The position numbers and the translations under genes are program-made. 64,000 nt of DNA. Origin: RI-106 sp964496875. GTDB taxonomy: Bacteria > Cyanobacteriota > Vampirovibrionia > Obscuribacterales > Obscuribacteraceae. The stretch lies in assembly GCA_964496875.1 (NCBI GenBank), contig CAZCBH010000017.1, positions 4,277-68,276 on the forward strand, given 5' to 3'. Under the pieces are notes generated by a model. The model saw nothing but the letters and a program-made list of their open reading frames with translations. It had not been told where the DNA came from and did no database searches. This document shows positions 53,337 to 62,545 of this stretch, one piece after another; within the stretch, counting starts at the first letter, position 1, and each line of letters begins with the position of its first letter.

Positions 53337-54773
53337 TTAAGTTTTATTAGATTCGTCGGGGTCGAGCCAGAGTCGACAATAGAAGCCGTGCTGCTGGATC
53401 TCTATGACATTGGCTCTTTCGTAGAATTCAATCGCCCGATCTACTTCGGCAAGACTTTCATAAATTCGTCCCAGTTTATTCAAGGTTTCCACCAGCTGCG
53501 GAGCTTCCGGGCCAAAGGCCTCTTCTTTGATGGAGAGGGCTTGTAGGAGCAGTTTCTTGGCCGGTGCGTGCTGCTTTCGAGCCTGGTGCAGCAGGGCAAG
53601 ACCGGTGAGTGTATCTGCCACTGCCATTGGTGCGGTACCACGTATGCTCAGGGCCCGCTTGTATTCTGTTTCAGCCAGGTTGAAGTTGTTCTGGGATTGA
53701 TGAAGAGAGGCAAGTTCATTCAGGGTTCTGGCCAGGTCGACATGGTCGCGCCCCAATATAGACTGCTGGATGTCCAGGGCTTCAAGCAAGAAAGGCTCGG
53801 CTTTTTCATAATCTCTTTTCTCTGCCAGAAGAGAACCCAGGTCTCTCAGGGCCCTGGCTACTTTCAGGCTGCGGGAGCTGCCTACCTGTCTTGCCACGGT
53901 GAGGATCTTTCTATAGTGGGACTCCGCCTCTTCGTACTTGCGAAGAGAGCGTCTTAGATTGGCGAGGCGGGTCAGAACAGATACGGATTCTTTGTTCTTG
54001 CTGCCGAGTACCCCTTCGGCGAGTTGATAGCTTTTAACGTAGAGCTTTTCTGCTCGGCGCACATAGCCTCGTTCCATGCTCAAATCGGCCAGTTCAGCCA
54101 GGCTCTTGCTCAATTCGGGATGGGGACTGGCGGAGTCGTCGGCGAGGATGGCCACTGCTCTTTCTAAATAGGGTTCGAGCATCTCCGGATTGACTATTCC
54201 TTTGAATGCTAGAGCCCGTCTACGCAGGACCAGGGCGACATATTCATCCCAGTCCCCCAAAACATTCTCGGCCAGTTTCAAGGCATCTATGAACAAGGTC
54301 TCGGCTCTTCGGCGCTTGCCTTCAAGGCAGAGAATCCGGGCGTATTCTGAAAGGGTGAGGACATAGTCGGGATTCTCCCGGGAGAATAGTGGCTCCTGGA
54401 TCTTGAGGGCCTGGCCATATCTGATTTTTGCCTGTCTCGGTAATTCCCGGCTTTCATAAAACAGCGCCATTTGCACCATGGTCTTGGATATTTCTAGATT
54501 ATCCGTTGCCTCTGCCTGGCGCAGGCTTTTAAGATGGCGCTTCCAGGCGTTCTCCGCTTTCTTGAAGGAGCCTGCTTTGATATGGATACCGACCAGCTCC
54601 CTGGTAAGATAGCGAGTAATCGTATTCTCTTCAGGACCCCCTTCCTGGCGAGTCAGGTTGATAGCCCTTTTTACAAGCTTCTCCGCGCCCACATAGTCTT
54701 CGAGCTGTTTCGCCAGCCTGGCGCGATCAAGGAGTTCATTTTGTAGGTTGAACTTGCTCACGGTGCGATACAC
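53337..54773 (-). CDS. TPR (kinesin-light-chain-like) protein, cytoplasmic
   Basis: A 478-residue protein with no signal peptide or membrane segment; GTG start at 54773 with AGGG 11 bases upstream (an internal GTG at 54761 is possible). It has about nine degenerate 42-residue TPRs of the kinesin-light-chain kind, such as LGRDHVDLARTLNELASLHQ and FGPEAPQLVETLNKLGRIYE. It belongs to the same family as the C-terminal part of the gene at 3941-6526. It lies 102 bases upstream of purF on the same strand and may share a transcript, but nothing ties it to purines. Confidence 0.85.
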   Translation of the reverse strand: MYRTVSKFNLQNELLDRARLAKQLEDYVGAEKLVKRAINLTRQEGGPEENTITRYLTRELVGIHIKAGSFKKAENAWKRHLKSLRQAEATDNLEISKTMVQMALFYESRELPRQAKIRYGQALKIQEPLFSRENPDYVLTLSEYARILCLEGKRRRAETLFIDALKLAENVLGDWDEYVALVLRRRALAFKGIVNPEMLEPYLERAVAILADDSASPHPELSKSLAELADLSMERGYVRRAEKLYVKSYQLAEGVLGSKNKESVSVLTRLANLRRSLRKYEEAESHYRKILTVARQVGSSRSLKVARALRDLGSLLAEKRDYEKAEPFLLEALDIQQSILGRDHVDLARTLNELASLHQSQNNFNLAETEYKRALSIRGTAPMAVADTLTGLALLHQARKQHAPAKKLLLQALSIKEEAFGPEAPQLVETLNKLGRIYESLAEVDRAIEFYERANVIEIQQHGFYCRLWLDPDESNKT

Positions 54774-54792
54774 TTTTAAATTGCCCTATTAC

Positions 54793-54822
54793 TTGATATA
54801 CCCGCCGGAACAGGGCTACAAT
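54793..54822 (+). promoter_or_regulatory. Promoter of the Sel1-repeat gene, leaderless geometry
   Basis: TTGATA (54793-54798), 18-base spacer, TACAAT (54817-54822). The ATG at 54830 starts 7 bases after the -10, so transcription would begin at or next to the start codon. There is no ribosome site before the ATG. Confidence 0.42.
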
Positions 54823-54829
54823 CGAGCTT

Positions 54830-55357
54830 ATGAAGCAGATCGAAGTTCTAATTGAAGAAGCCGAAGCGGGCAACCCGCGGTCTCAGTGTGCGCTTGGTTT
54901 CGCTTACTTAAGTGGCAGGGGGGTGGCCAGAGATGCTGAGCTCGCCAGGCACTGGTATTTGCTTGCGGCCCGGGCAGGCCACACAGGAGCCCAGTATAAT
55001 CTTGCCGATATCTATCTACGTGGTGACGGAATCGAACCTGATTTGAACCAGGCTATTCACTGGTTCGAGCAAGCGGCTTCCGCCGGTGATCCGGATGCGC
55101 TCTACAATCTCGGTCTGATTTACCAGGGAAGACTCGATAGAGGAAAGTCCGTGGTAGCCGACGCGGAGAAGGCGTTTGGATACTTTCTCGAGGCGGCTGA
55201 GAGCGGGCTTGCCCGGGCTCAGTTCGAGACCGCTGTTATGTATCTGGAGGGGCAGGGAGTGGAGGAAAGCACTGCAAACGCGAAGCTCTGGCTGGAAAAA
55301 GCGGCGTCGAACGGAGTTGCCCGGGCGGTGGAGATTCTAGAAGCGATTGGAATTTAA
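54830..55357 (+). CDS. Sel1-like repeat protein
   Basis: A 175-residue solenoid of about four Sel1-like repeats (36 residues each) with the diagnostic pattern: ALGFAYLSGRGVARDAELAR, then YNLADIYLRGDGIEPDLNQA and AVMYLEGQGVEEST, each ending in W...AA..G. No signal peptide; cytoplasmic. Sel1 proteins act as adaptors in signalling and secretion. A promoter with leaderless geometry lies just upstream. It converges with the esterase gene and overlaps its stop by 4 bases. Confidence 0.92.
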   Translation: MKQIEVLIEEAEAGNPRSQCALGFAYLSGRGVARDAELARHWYLLAARAGHTGAQYNLADIYLRGDGIEPDLNQAIHWFEQAASAGDPDALYNLGLIYQGRLDRGKSVVADAEKAFGYFLEAAESGLARAQFETAVMYLEGQGVEESTANAKLWLEKAASNGVARAVEILEAIGI

Positions 55358-56310
55358 TTCTTATTTTGACTGGAGTTTGGAGTTTTGCTTTTCAGCTCTT
55401 CGGCGAAAAAATCGGTGACGGTCTCGAATGTGCCGCTATTGAAAATGACATGGTCGTCGCTGTTGACCTTGATCATTGTAACCGGCGCGCCCACGCTCTT
55501 GAGTCTATTGGCGAATTCCTGGCTTTGAATAAATGGAACGATCGGATCTTCTGAGGCGTGCATGATTAGAATCGGCGGACAGTTCTCGCTTGCATAGGTA
55601 ATCGGGCTGGCTTCCCTGGCCAGGGCTTCTTTTTTTTGTGCCGGACCACCAAGCAGTTGGTCTACTAAGTCTGCCGGTTGAAATGTGGAGTAGACCGCAT
55701 CCGGCGGACACTGTTCTCTAAAGTTGATCAAGTCGGTTGGACCGCTCCAATCGCAGCAGGCGGAGATAGAGGTCGATTCTTTTTCAATGTTTTCACTGTT
55801 TTCACTTTCGGGAAGATCTTCTTCGAAGCGCTTCGTGCCGTTTGTGGTCGCCAGCAGTGCGGCCAGATGTCCTCCGGAGGATAGTCCCCAGACTCCGATT
55901 CTGTCCGGATCTATGCCGTATTCCGGACCATGCTCGCGCAACCAGGCAATCGCTCTTTTGCAGTCCTGGATCTGGGCGGGGAAGGTTGCTTTTGGCGCCA
56001 ATCGGTAGTTGATAGAGGCGGTGGCGAAACCCTGGCGGGCCAGATCCAGAGCCGGCGATTCGCTCTTGTCGCCTTCAATCCAGCCGCCGCCGTGGATCCA
56101 TACTATCAACGGTATCGACTTTCCGTATTTCAATCTGGGCAGGAAGAGATCCAGCTCCCGGAGAGGATCTTTCTCGGCATCGTCGGGCAGGTAGGAGAGA
56201 TTGCGGATGACCTTGACGCCGGAGGGGACTTCGGCCTGATGCTCTCTGGTGACGAAGGGCAGAATTGCCACCAGCACCAGTGTCACTATCACTATGATGT
56301 TTCTAAGCAT
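55354..56310 (-). CDS. Alpha/beta-hydrolase esterase, HSL-like, N-terminally anchored
   Basis: A 318-residue carboxylesterase or lipase with an N-terminal hydrophobic segment (residues 4-20, NIIVIVTLVLVAILPFV), so it is secreted or membrane-anchored. Oxyanion loop HGGGW (73-77), nucleophile Ser144 in WGLSSGG, acid Asp in HASEDPIVPF and His in DDHVIFNSG, all in order. This is the hormone-sensitive lipase/BD-FAE group. Natural substrate unknown. It ends inside the convergent Sel1 gene and is 15 bases downstream of the kinase gene on the same strand, so these two are probably one transcript. Confidence 0.9.
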   Translation of the reverse strand: MLRNIIVIVTLVLVAILPFVTREHQAEVPSGVKVIRNLSYLPDDAEKDPLRELDLFLPRLKYGKSIPLIVWIHGGGWIEGDKSESPALDLARQGFATASINYRLAPKATFPAQIQDCKRAIAWLREHGPEYGIDPDRIGVWGLSSGGHLAALLATTNGTKRFEEDLPESENSENIEKESTSISACCDWSGPTDLINFREQCPPDAVYSTFQPADLVDQLLGGPAQKKEALAREASPITYASENCPPILIMHASEDPIVPFIQSQEFANRLKSVGAPVTMIKVNSDDHVIFNSGTFETVTDFFAEELKSKTPNSSQNKN

Positions 56311-56325
56311 TTATCGTAAGGGAGA

Positions 56326-57189
56326 TTACAAGCAGGCTTTTAGTTGCATTGCCAGATCTTTCATACTGGCCTGGCGGTCTCTGGGATCCTTTTTGAGTGC
56401 GGTCTTGAGTACCATATTCAGTGCCGGAGAGATTCTAACTTCGGGGCAGACCTCGTGGATGCTCGGAGCGTCCTGCTGTACTTGTTTTGTCATGGTCTCC
56501 ACCGGGTTGACTCCTTTTATGGGTAATTTGCCGGCAAGCACGAAGAACATCAAAACCCCGAAGCTGTAGATGTCGCTTCGGATATCGAGCTCTCTGCCCA
56601 TCACCTGCTCCGGGCTCATATAAGCGGGAGTACCGACCACGGTGCCTTCCGCTGTCAGCTTCAGATTTTTGGGCTCTTTGATTTTTTTTGCGATTCCGAA
56701 ATCTATCAGGGTGAGAAAGTCTTTCTGATAGGCGGTATCGTTGATAATCATGTTGTCCGGTTTGATATCGCGATGGAGAAAGCCATGATTATGCAGATGT
56801 CCGAGGGCGTCGCATATCTGTAGAAAAATCGGCAGGGCCCGTTCTTGAGAGAGGCGCTGTTCGGTTTCGAGAATGTCATTCAAGTTCAGTCCAGGGACAC
56901 AGTCCATGACAATGAAAGGTTGACCTTCTTCCGAAACACCGAAATCGTAGATTTTTACGATGTTGGGATGGACCACGGTGCTGGCGAACTGGGCTTCGCG
57001 GTGAAATCTTTTGAAACCGGTTTCATCGGCTTCTACGTTCTGATAGAGCACTTTGATGGCTATTGGTTTGTCCATCTGCTTGTGCCAGCCTCGATAAACA
57101 ATGCCGAAGACGCCGCGACCGATCTCGGCTCTTATCTCGTATCTGTCCAGGAACTGCTGTCCTACCAGGGATGGTCCTTCCGTCGACAT
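56326..57189 (-). CDS. Soluble eukaryotic-type Ser/Thr protein kinase
   Basis: A 287-residue protein that is all kinase domain, without membrane segment or PASTA repeats. Glycine loop EIGRGVFGIVYRG (22-34), Lys46 in IAIKVL, catalytic FLHRDIKPDN with HRD at 139-141, DFG at 163-165, and TPAYMSPEQ. All catalytic residues are present. It is closer to classic PknB than the diverged kinases at the window start. Paired with the esterase gene downstream; it may be read by the FHA proteins (inference). Confidence 0.95.
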   Translation of the reverse strand: MSTEGPSLVGQQFLDRYEIRAEIGRGVFGIVYRGWHKQMDKPIAIKVLYQNVEADETGFKRFHREAQFASTVVHPNIVKIYDFGVSEEGQPFIVMDCVPGLNLNDILETEQRLSQERALPIFLQICDALGHLHNHGFLHRDIKPDNMIINDTAYQKDFLTLIDFGIAKKIKEPKNLKLTAEGTVVGTPAYMSPEQVMGRELDIRSDIYSFGVLMFFVLAGKLPIKGVNPVETMTKQVQQDAPSIHEVCPEVRISPALNMVLKTALKKDPRDRQASMKDLAMQLKACL

Positions 57190-57371
57190 GCTCTACTCGC
57201 GCTTTCAGTTACCATTCGGGATGAATGTATTTATATACCTGGTTAAACATACCATAAGTGGATATCGTCTGGGGCATGATACCGGCTTTTCGAAGATGCC
57301 AAGTTAAGCCTCTCGCCTTGAGTAAGGGGCTCGGGATGGGCTTGGCAGGCTCCTCGTTCTGCTTCGTAAAT

Positions 57372-57400
57372 TTTACAAGCGCTAAAAATGGTATCATACT
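57372..57400 (+). promoter_or_regulatory. Possible promoter before the DUF4870 gene
   Basis: TTTACA (57372-57377), 17-base spacer, CATACT (57395-57400), about 50 bases before the TTG start at 57453. Matches are five and four of six bases. Confidence 0.35.
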
Positions 57401-57452
57401 AGTTTATTCAGTATTTCCGCCAATATTTCTTTAGTTACCCGGGTGAAGACCA

Positions 57453-57905
57453 TTGAACCAGAATCCGCATAATTCCAAACCGACCTTGTCAGAAGGCGAT
57501 GATTCCAGGGACGTCATCATGAACAAGAAGACTGTGCTTGTCGAGCTGCCTTACAACCTTGCGGCTGCAGTCTGTTATGTGCCTTTCGTGCTCAATATTC
57601 TGGCGCCTCTTGCCTGGCTTTATTCCGAGCCCAAAGAGAACCGATTCGTCCGTTTCCATGCGGTCCAGGCTCTGGCTCTGGCTGTGGCTTTTTTCCTTTT
57701 GATCATGGTGGTAAACACCGCTTTCTGGGTAATCAGCTGGATCCCCTTTGTGGAAATGCTTGGCGGTATTGTTGTTCTGGCTCTATGGTTCGGTTATCTG
57801 GGCGTCAGCTTTCGGCTCGGTTACGGAGCCTTTCAAGGCAAGCCCGGTCGCCTGCCGGTGGTCTCGAACTATATCGAGTCGACCATGAAGCAATACAACC
57901 TCTAG
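57453..57905 (+). CDS. DUF4870-type small membrane protein
   Basis: A 150-residue protein with TTG start at 57453 (an in-frame ATG at 57519 lies just before the family region). Three hydrophobic segments, and the family signature ENRFVRFHAVQALAL between the first and second, followed by a third segment and GYGAFQGKPGRLPVV. The family is common in bacteria and archaea without known function. It ends just before the convergent acetyltransferase gene. Confidence 0.85.
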   Translation: MNQNPHNSKPTLSEGDDSRDVIMNKKTVLVELPYNLAAAVCYVPFVLNILAPLAWLYSEPKENRFVRFHAVQALALAVAFFLLIMVVNTAFWVISWIPFVEMLGGIVVLALWFGYLGVSFRLGYGAFQGKPGRLPVVSNYIESTMKQYNL

Positions 57906-57918
57906 AGTGTTGTATTCT

Positions 57919-58491
57919 TCATTCCGAAGCCTGCTTTGATACCATATAAGGTGCTCTATCCAAAAAATAGGTGGGGTGTCTGAGACCGGTGGGCGGATAA
58001 AGTTCTTTGCCCTTGAGCTCGAAGCCCAGTTTCTTCAATACCGCAGCCGAGGCGGAGTTCCCCGGATGATGTCCGGCTTTGATTCTTTCTGTACCGAGTT
58101 CGGTGAAGGCGTGCTCTATGGCTGCTTCCGCCGCTTCCACCGCATAGCCGCAGCCCCAGTAATCCGGCAGCAGGTGATAACCGAGCTCGATGGTGGCGTT
58201 CGAACCCGGCAGCGGGTGGAAGCCGGTACACCCTGCAAACTCCCCGTTCTCGAGGATAAAGAGAGGCCAGTATTGAAAACCGTGCTCCTTTTGAAAACGG
58301 ATTTCGGTTGTCAAACGCTCTTTGATTTCGTTCTCTTTAAAACCCCGGGTGCTAATCAGTCTGGTAACAGCCGGATCTCCCCACAGTTTGAGAGCCTGGT
58401 CGAGCCGGGCTTCGTTCCACAAGCTGAATCCCAGTCGAGTGGACTGCTTGAAATAGGAAACTTCCGGAAGGGGACTGGGGGGTGGACACAT
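57919..58491 (-). CDS. GNAT-family N-acetyltransferase, RimJ/RimL-like
   Basis: A 190-residue acetyltransferase. The acetyl-CoA segment LLPDYWGCGYAVEAAEAAIE (about 108-127) matches the Q/R-x-x-G-x-G/A motif region in RimL-type enzymes (WGxGYAxEA), and NSASAAVLKKLGFELKG is the typical C-terminal helix. These enzymes acetylate ribosomal protein N-termini or small molecules; the substrate here is unknown. The N-terminus is Pro-rich and may begin a little downstream. Confidence 0.9.
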   Translation of the reverse strand: MCPPPSPLPEVSYFKQSTRLGFSLWNEARLDQALKLWGDPAVTRLISTRGFKENEIKERLTTEIRFQKEHGFQYWPLFILENGEFAGCTGFHPLPGSNATIELGYHLLPDYWGCGYAVEAAEAAIEHAFTELGTERIKAGHHPGNSASAAVLKKLGFELKGKELYPPTGLRHPTYFLDRAPYMVSKQASE

Positions 58492-58494
58492 CTT

Positions 58495-58524
58495 ATGACT
58501 CTTTCCAATTAGTGTCGGTATAAT
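58495..58524 (+). promoter_or_regulatory. Promoter before the DUF2207 gene
   Basis: ATGACT (58495-58500), 18-base spacer, perfect TATAAT (58519-58524), about 34 bases before the ATG at 58558. The -35 matches four of six bases. Confidence 0.42.
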
Positions 58525-58557
58525 ATCGAGGTCGCAATTTTTTAGTAAGGGCCCTTG

Positions 58558-60270
58558 ATGAGGAATTCTTTCCTAGTTGTCGCTTTGCTTCTTCTAATCG
58601 GCACTGCCAGTGCTGTTGATGCCAGAGAAGTGATTCAATCTTTTTCCAGCCGAGCCAGTCTCTCCTCTTCCGGAGTGATGGAGGTCAAGGAGACGATAGA
58701 GGCTGATATAAGAGGCAGTCGGCACAAAGCCCTTTATCGAATCATCGATAGTTCCATCAGTCATCAAGGGCACCAACAGAAGCTCGATGTCAAGGTGAGA
58801 TCGGTGCAGGACGGCAAGGGCAGAGCTCTGAAGTTCACCCAGAGTCGACAGGGCACCGGGGTTATAGTCAATCTGGACAAGAGCCATGCCGGACGTGCAG
58901 GCAAAGTCAGTTATGTCCTCTCTTATGACGTCAAAGGGGCAGTCAACTTCAAAGATAACCATCCTGCCCTGGTCTGGGATGTGACCGGGGAGAACTTTCC
59001 TGTTCTCGTTCAGAAAGCCAGTTTCAAATTGAAACTTCCGCCGGGAATAAATCCGAAGGCGATCACGGTGAAAGCCTGGAAGGGAGAGCCGGTTAAGGGC
59101 CATGAAGCGGCGGCCAAAAGCGCCGGGGGTGAAGTGATTGCCACTACCAGCACGGTGAACCCGGGAGAAAGTTTCAAAGTCGAAGTAGATCTGCCCATGG
59201 GCACAGTCACCGAGCCTGGATTTTTGGAAAACTTTCAGTGGATTGCCGGTGATTGGTATTTGCTTGTTGTATTGCCACTGTCCGCGGTGATAATGCTCGC
59301 CCTCGTCCGTTTTCTCAAAACCAGGATCAAGAGCAATGTGGATGAAGCTTCTGAAATATGGCAGGCTCCGGAGGGTCTTCGTCCGGTCGAGATAGGGACG
59401 CTAGTAGATCAATCCTGTGATGTATCCGATGTCTCGGTTACTCTCATTAACCTGGCTGTGCGTGGTTATTACACAGTGAGAGAGATTCCATCGACCGGAT
59501 TTTTCGCACTGTCAGATCGGGATTATGAGTTCAAGAAATTACCGCCTCCCAAAGGCGATCCGTTAAAAGAGTACGAAGAGATTTTCATGGAGGCGATCTT
59601 CGGAAACGCTTCTACCTCTTATCTCTCAAACATTCAGGGGATCTTCCGGCAATTCCTGCCTGATATCAGAAATAGTATCTACAAATCTCTAGTGGACAGA
59701 AAGATGCTTGCCAAGGACCCCAGTAAGGATAAAAAGTTCTATGGTTCTATTGGTTTTGCTCTGGCCATTTGTGGGGTCGCTTTGCTGTTTCTTATGGGAG
59801 AGACCGACTTTCTCAAGGCGGCAGGATTGGGTCTTGTAGTCTCCGGAATTCTCGTTTCCATAGCGCCTGCTTTTATTCCATTGCGAACGGAAAAAGGTAA
59901 GAAGACGATAGACCAGATTCATCTGTTTGCAGAAACCATGCGGACCGCCAAGGAGCGTGATCTGTCCGCAAAAATGCAAGAGGACAAGTTCTTGTTCCAC
60001 AAGCTCTTGCCTTATGCCATCATTCTTGGTGTATTCGAAAAGTGGGCGGCAGCTTGCGAAGAGTACGAGGAGCTCTGGCCTGACTGGTTTCAGTTCTATG
60101 TGGACGGTTCAAGAGTAGACTTCTCTGCCACCAGATTCGCCAAAGACGTCTGGATTGCCACTAAAGTTGCCGGTCTTACCTTTACCGCCCCACCGCCGAG
60201 GCAATACTCTTCTCATACGGTAGGCAAGTTCGGTACCCGGCATGAGCAGGAACATGACGGCCTTGATTGA
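58558..60270 (+). CDS. DUF2207 membrane protein
   Basis: A 570-residue protein: signal peptide (NSFLVVALLLLIGTASA), an extracytoplasmic beta-rich domain (about 25-220) with the DUF2207 opening VMEVKETIEADIRGSRHKALYR, a membrane segment near 235-255 (YLLVVLPLSAVIMLALV), a cytoplasmic loop with EIGTLVDQSCDVSDVSVTL, then two more segments near 400-445 and a C-terminal domain. This is the YciQ-like family of unknown function. ATG 58558 is chosen over TTG 58555. A short TTGA repeat straddles the stop codon. Confidence 0.85.
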   Translation: MRNSFLVVALLLLIGTASAVDAREVIQSFSSRASLSSSGVMEVKETIEADIRGSRHKALYRIIDSSISHQGHQQKLDVKVRSVQDGKGRALKFTQSRQGTGVIVNLDKSHAGRAGKVSYVLSYDVKGAVNFKDNHPALVWDVTGENFPVLVQKASFKLKLPPGINPKAITVKAWKGEPVKGHEAAAKSAGGEVIATTSTVNPGESFKVEVDLPMGTVTEPGFLENFQWIAGDWYLLVVLPLSAVIMLALVRFLKTRIKSNVDEASEIWQAPEGLRPVEIGTLVDQSCDVSDVSVTLINLAVRGYYTVREIPSTGFFALSDRDYEFKKLPPPKGDPLKEYEEIFMEAIFGNASTSYLSNIQGIFRQFLPDIRNSIYKSLVDRKMLAKDPSKDKKFYGSIGFALAICGVALLFLMGETDFLKAAGLGLVVSGILVSIAPAFIPLRTEKGKKTIDQIHLFAETMRTAKERDLSAKMQEDKFLFHKLLPYAIILGVFEKWAAACEEYEELWPDWFQFYVDGSRVDFSATRFAKDVWIATKVAGLTFTAPPPRQYSSHTVGKFGTRHEQEHDGLD

Positions 60271-60309
60271 TTGATTGATTGGAACTCGACTTTCGGGCCT
60301 TGGATTTTT

Positions 60310-61272
60310 TCAGGCGCTGAGAGTCTTTGGCGGCTTCGGCGGTTCGAGCTGTATGAATGGTTTATTGGAGATCATCGGTTGTCTGGAATGCTGGCCGAAG
60401 CGCTCTGCAAGGTCGCTGCCTGATAGCTCCAGATCCTCCAGCTCTTTTTGATCGTTGGTATCAGCCCCTTCGTCGGTCAGAGGTGATTGAATCGCGGTCC
60501 CGAGCATGGTGGCGTAGGCTCCGCGCACTTCGGCGGCATCTTTGTAGGCCATATATACTCGGGCTCTCTCTTCTTGCTCCTTTTCATATAAAGGCTTCAA
60601 CTCTTTCTGGTCTTTATCGAGTTGCACCACTCTATCTGCGATATCTGAGCCAGAGGGGCCTGCTTTCTTGAGCTCGGTAAGAATCTCCGGTTTGTCGGTT
60701 TCCGGGGTTTCGCCATTTAAATATCTATTGACCAGGTCGACTACTTTTACTTTGTCCTGATGTAATGGAATCTTTTTGAGAGATTCGTAGATGCCGTCAA
60801 CGTTTTCGGACATGTTCTCGCCGAGGGTGGTGATTTTGTCGAAGCGTCCGGAAGTGTATCCTTCAAGAACATAATTGTTGGCTGAATCTACTAGATGTTT
60901 GTCGGCCAGTTCAATACCCTTGCGGAATTCCGGTTGTCTTCCCCGGAAACTTTTGATGTTGTCCGCTTCCAGGTCGTTGAACGATTGGTCGAAGGTCTCT
61001 CTTCCGGGATTTGGTGCCAGCTCTTTCGGTTCGGCCGGTCTTTCGTCCGCCTCCGTATCGGGTTCGATTCCGAAGGACTTCAGAAATTCTTTGAATCTTT
61101 CCATGGTTTCGGCATCAATTCCCGCATCCGGGTTGGTTTGCACCTTTTTGATGTCGGACGGGCTTGATTGACTGAACTCAGCTAGAAGCGCATTCGAATC
61201 AGAATCAGATCCTCCCGAAGCGAGATGGAGATTGTCACTGCCTGAATTGTGATTGAGTTGTCTATCTGCCAT
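60310..61272 (-). CDS. Unknown soluble acidic protein
   Basis: A 320-residue protein with no signal peptide or membrane segment. The first about 100 residues are Ser, Asp, Glu and Pro-rich and probably disordered; the middle (about 105-270) is helical (FRKGIELADKHLVDSANNYV), and the C-terminus is Pro/Lys-rich (PPKPPKTLSA). No family recognised. The disordered-acidic-start plan resembles the unknown gene at 7158-8273, but I see no clear homology. Divergent from fabH. Confidence 0.6.
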   Translation of the reverse strand: MADRQLNHNSGSDNLHLASGGSDSDSNALLAEFSQSSPSDIKKVQTNPDAGIDAETMERFKEFLKSFGIEPDTEADERPAEPKELAPNPGRETFDQSFNDLEADNIKSFRGRQPEFRKGIELADKHLVDSANNYVLEGYTSGRFDKITTLGENMSENVDGIYESLKKIPLHQDKVKVVDLVNRYLNGETPETDKPEILTELKKAGPSGSDIADRVVQLDKDQKELKPLYEKEQEERARVYMAYKDAAEVRGAYATMLGTAIQSPLTDEGADTNDQKELEDLELSGSDLAERFGQHSRQPMISNKPFIQLEPPKPPKTLSA

Positions 61273-61423
61273 AGCGCTATCCCTATTCTGAGTTGTTGAA
61301 TTTCGTTTCTGACTTCATAGTGGTTATACCCGCCTTGCTCGAGATTTTCGACGGAGCCGGGGAAATTCACCTCAAGCCTCGATAAATCTAACCCCGTATT
61401 GCTCCAGCAGTTTTTTTGTTTTT

Positions 61424-61453
61424 TTGACGAATTCGACCATGACTTTGTATTGT
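61424..61453 (+). promoter_or_regulatory. Possible promoter and dyad before fabH
   Basis: TTGACG (61424-61429), 18-base spacer, TATTGT (61448-61453). The dyad TTGTAT-tgtag-ATACAA (61445-61461) covers the -10, which would suit a repressor site. The predicted start is about 95 bases upstream of the GTG at 61556. Confidence 0.33.
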
Positions 61454-61555
61454 AGATACAAGTAGTAAAGATTAAATGTGTGTCCCGGGATTACCTCGCC
61501 TATTATCTGTTAATCTTTGCCCATTATTAATAGAACTGATGAGGTTTTCTCGATC

Positions 61556-62545
61556 GTGCCTGGAGCCAAGATAACAGCCATGGGGGTGGGCGTTCCGCCT
61601 GGTCTTCTAACTAATCAAGACCTTGAGAAGATGGTGGAAACCTCTAATGACTGGATCGTCGAGCGTACCGGTATCCTCACCCGTCATATCGTCGATAAAG
61701 GTGTGACCACATCGGATCTGGCTGCCGAGGCGGCCCAGCAGATTATCGACAAAACCGGAATCGATCCGACCACCATCGACCTTATCATCGTGGCCACTAT
61801 TACTCCGGATATGATGCTGCCTGCCACAGCCTGTCTGGTTCAGGACAGAATCGGCGCCAAAGGCGCCTGGGGTTTCGATATGTCCATCGCCTGCTCCGGC
61901 TTTCTTTATGCCACTCAGGTGGCGGCGCAGTTCATAAAAACCGGTGCTCATAAAAGAGCGATTGTGATTGGGTTGGATGTAATGTCGTCGATCATCGACT
62001 ATGAAGATCGGCAGACCTGTATTATTTTTGGAGATGGCGGCGGTGCGGCTCTTATCGAGCCGACCGAAGAAGGAGAAGAAGGGATCATAGACTTTCTGCA
62101 TGAAGTCGATGGTTCCGGTGGAGAGTTCCTTTGTATTCCTGCCGGTGGCTCGAAGCATCCCACCTCAAAAGAGACCCTGGACAGCAAGATGCACTTTGTC
62201 CACCAGGATGGCAAAGTGGTGTTCAAATTTGCTACCAGAAAAATGCCGGAACTTTGTGTGCGTTTATTAGAACGGCATGGTTATACCGGGGATGATATCG
62301 ATCTCTTCATTCCGCACCAGGCCAATCTGCGCATTATCTCGGCCGCTGTAGACAGGCTCAAGGTGCCGATGGACAAAGTTATCGTCAATATCGCCGAGTA
62401 CGGCAATACGACCGCAGGTACTCTGCCTCTTGCGATAGATACAGCCTTGAAAGAAGGTAAATTGAAAAAGGGCGATCTGGTATTGTTTGGATCGGTCGGC
62501 GCCGGATTCAGTGCCGGAGCGATGTTGATGCGTTGGGCCTACTAA
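61556..62545 (+). CDS. fabH: 3-oxoacyl-[acyl-carrier-protein] synthase III
   Basis: Starts fatty-acid synthesis by condensing acetyl-CoA with malonyl-ACP. A 329-residue protein from GTG 61556 (GAGG about 11 bases upstream; the product begins PGAKITAMGVGVPP, as the family does); the frame opens at TTG 61517. The Cys-His-Asn triad is visible: SIACSGFLYA, PHQANLRIISA and AEYGNTTAGTLP. No other fab genes are adjacent. Its stop overlaps that of the convergent ArsR-type gene by 4 bases. Confidence 0.96.
   Translation: MPGAKITAMGVGVPPGLLTNQDLEKMVETSNDWIVERTGILTRHIVDKGVTTSDLAAEAAQQIIDKTGIDPTTIDLIIVATITPDMMLPATACLVQDRIGAKGAWGFDMSIACSGFLYATQVAAQFIKTGAHKRAIVIGLDVMSSIIDYEDRQTCIIFGDGGGAALIEPTEEGEEGIIDFLHEVDGSGGEFLCIPAGGSKHPTSKETLDSKMHFVHQDGKVVFKFATRKMPELCVRLLERHGYTGDDIDLFIPHQANLRIISAAVDRLKVPMDKVIVNIAEYGNTTAGTLPLAIDTALKEGKLKKGDLVLFGSVGAGFSAGAMLMRWAY

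Noticed and set aside
61061..61075. GGTTCGATTCC, resembling a tRNA T-loop
   Set aside because: It lies inside a coding gene and no acceptor or anticodon stem can be folded; no tRNA gene was found in the window.
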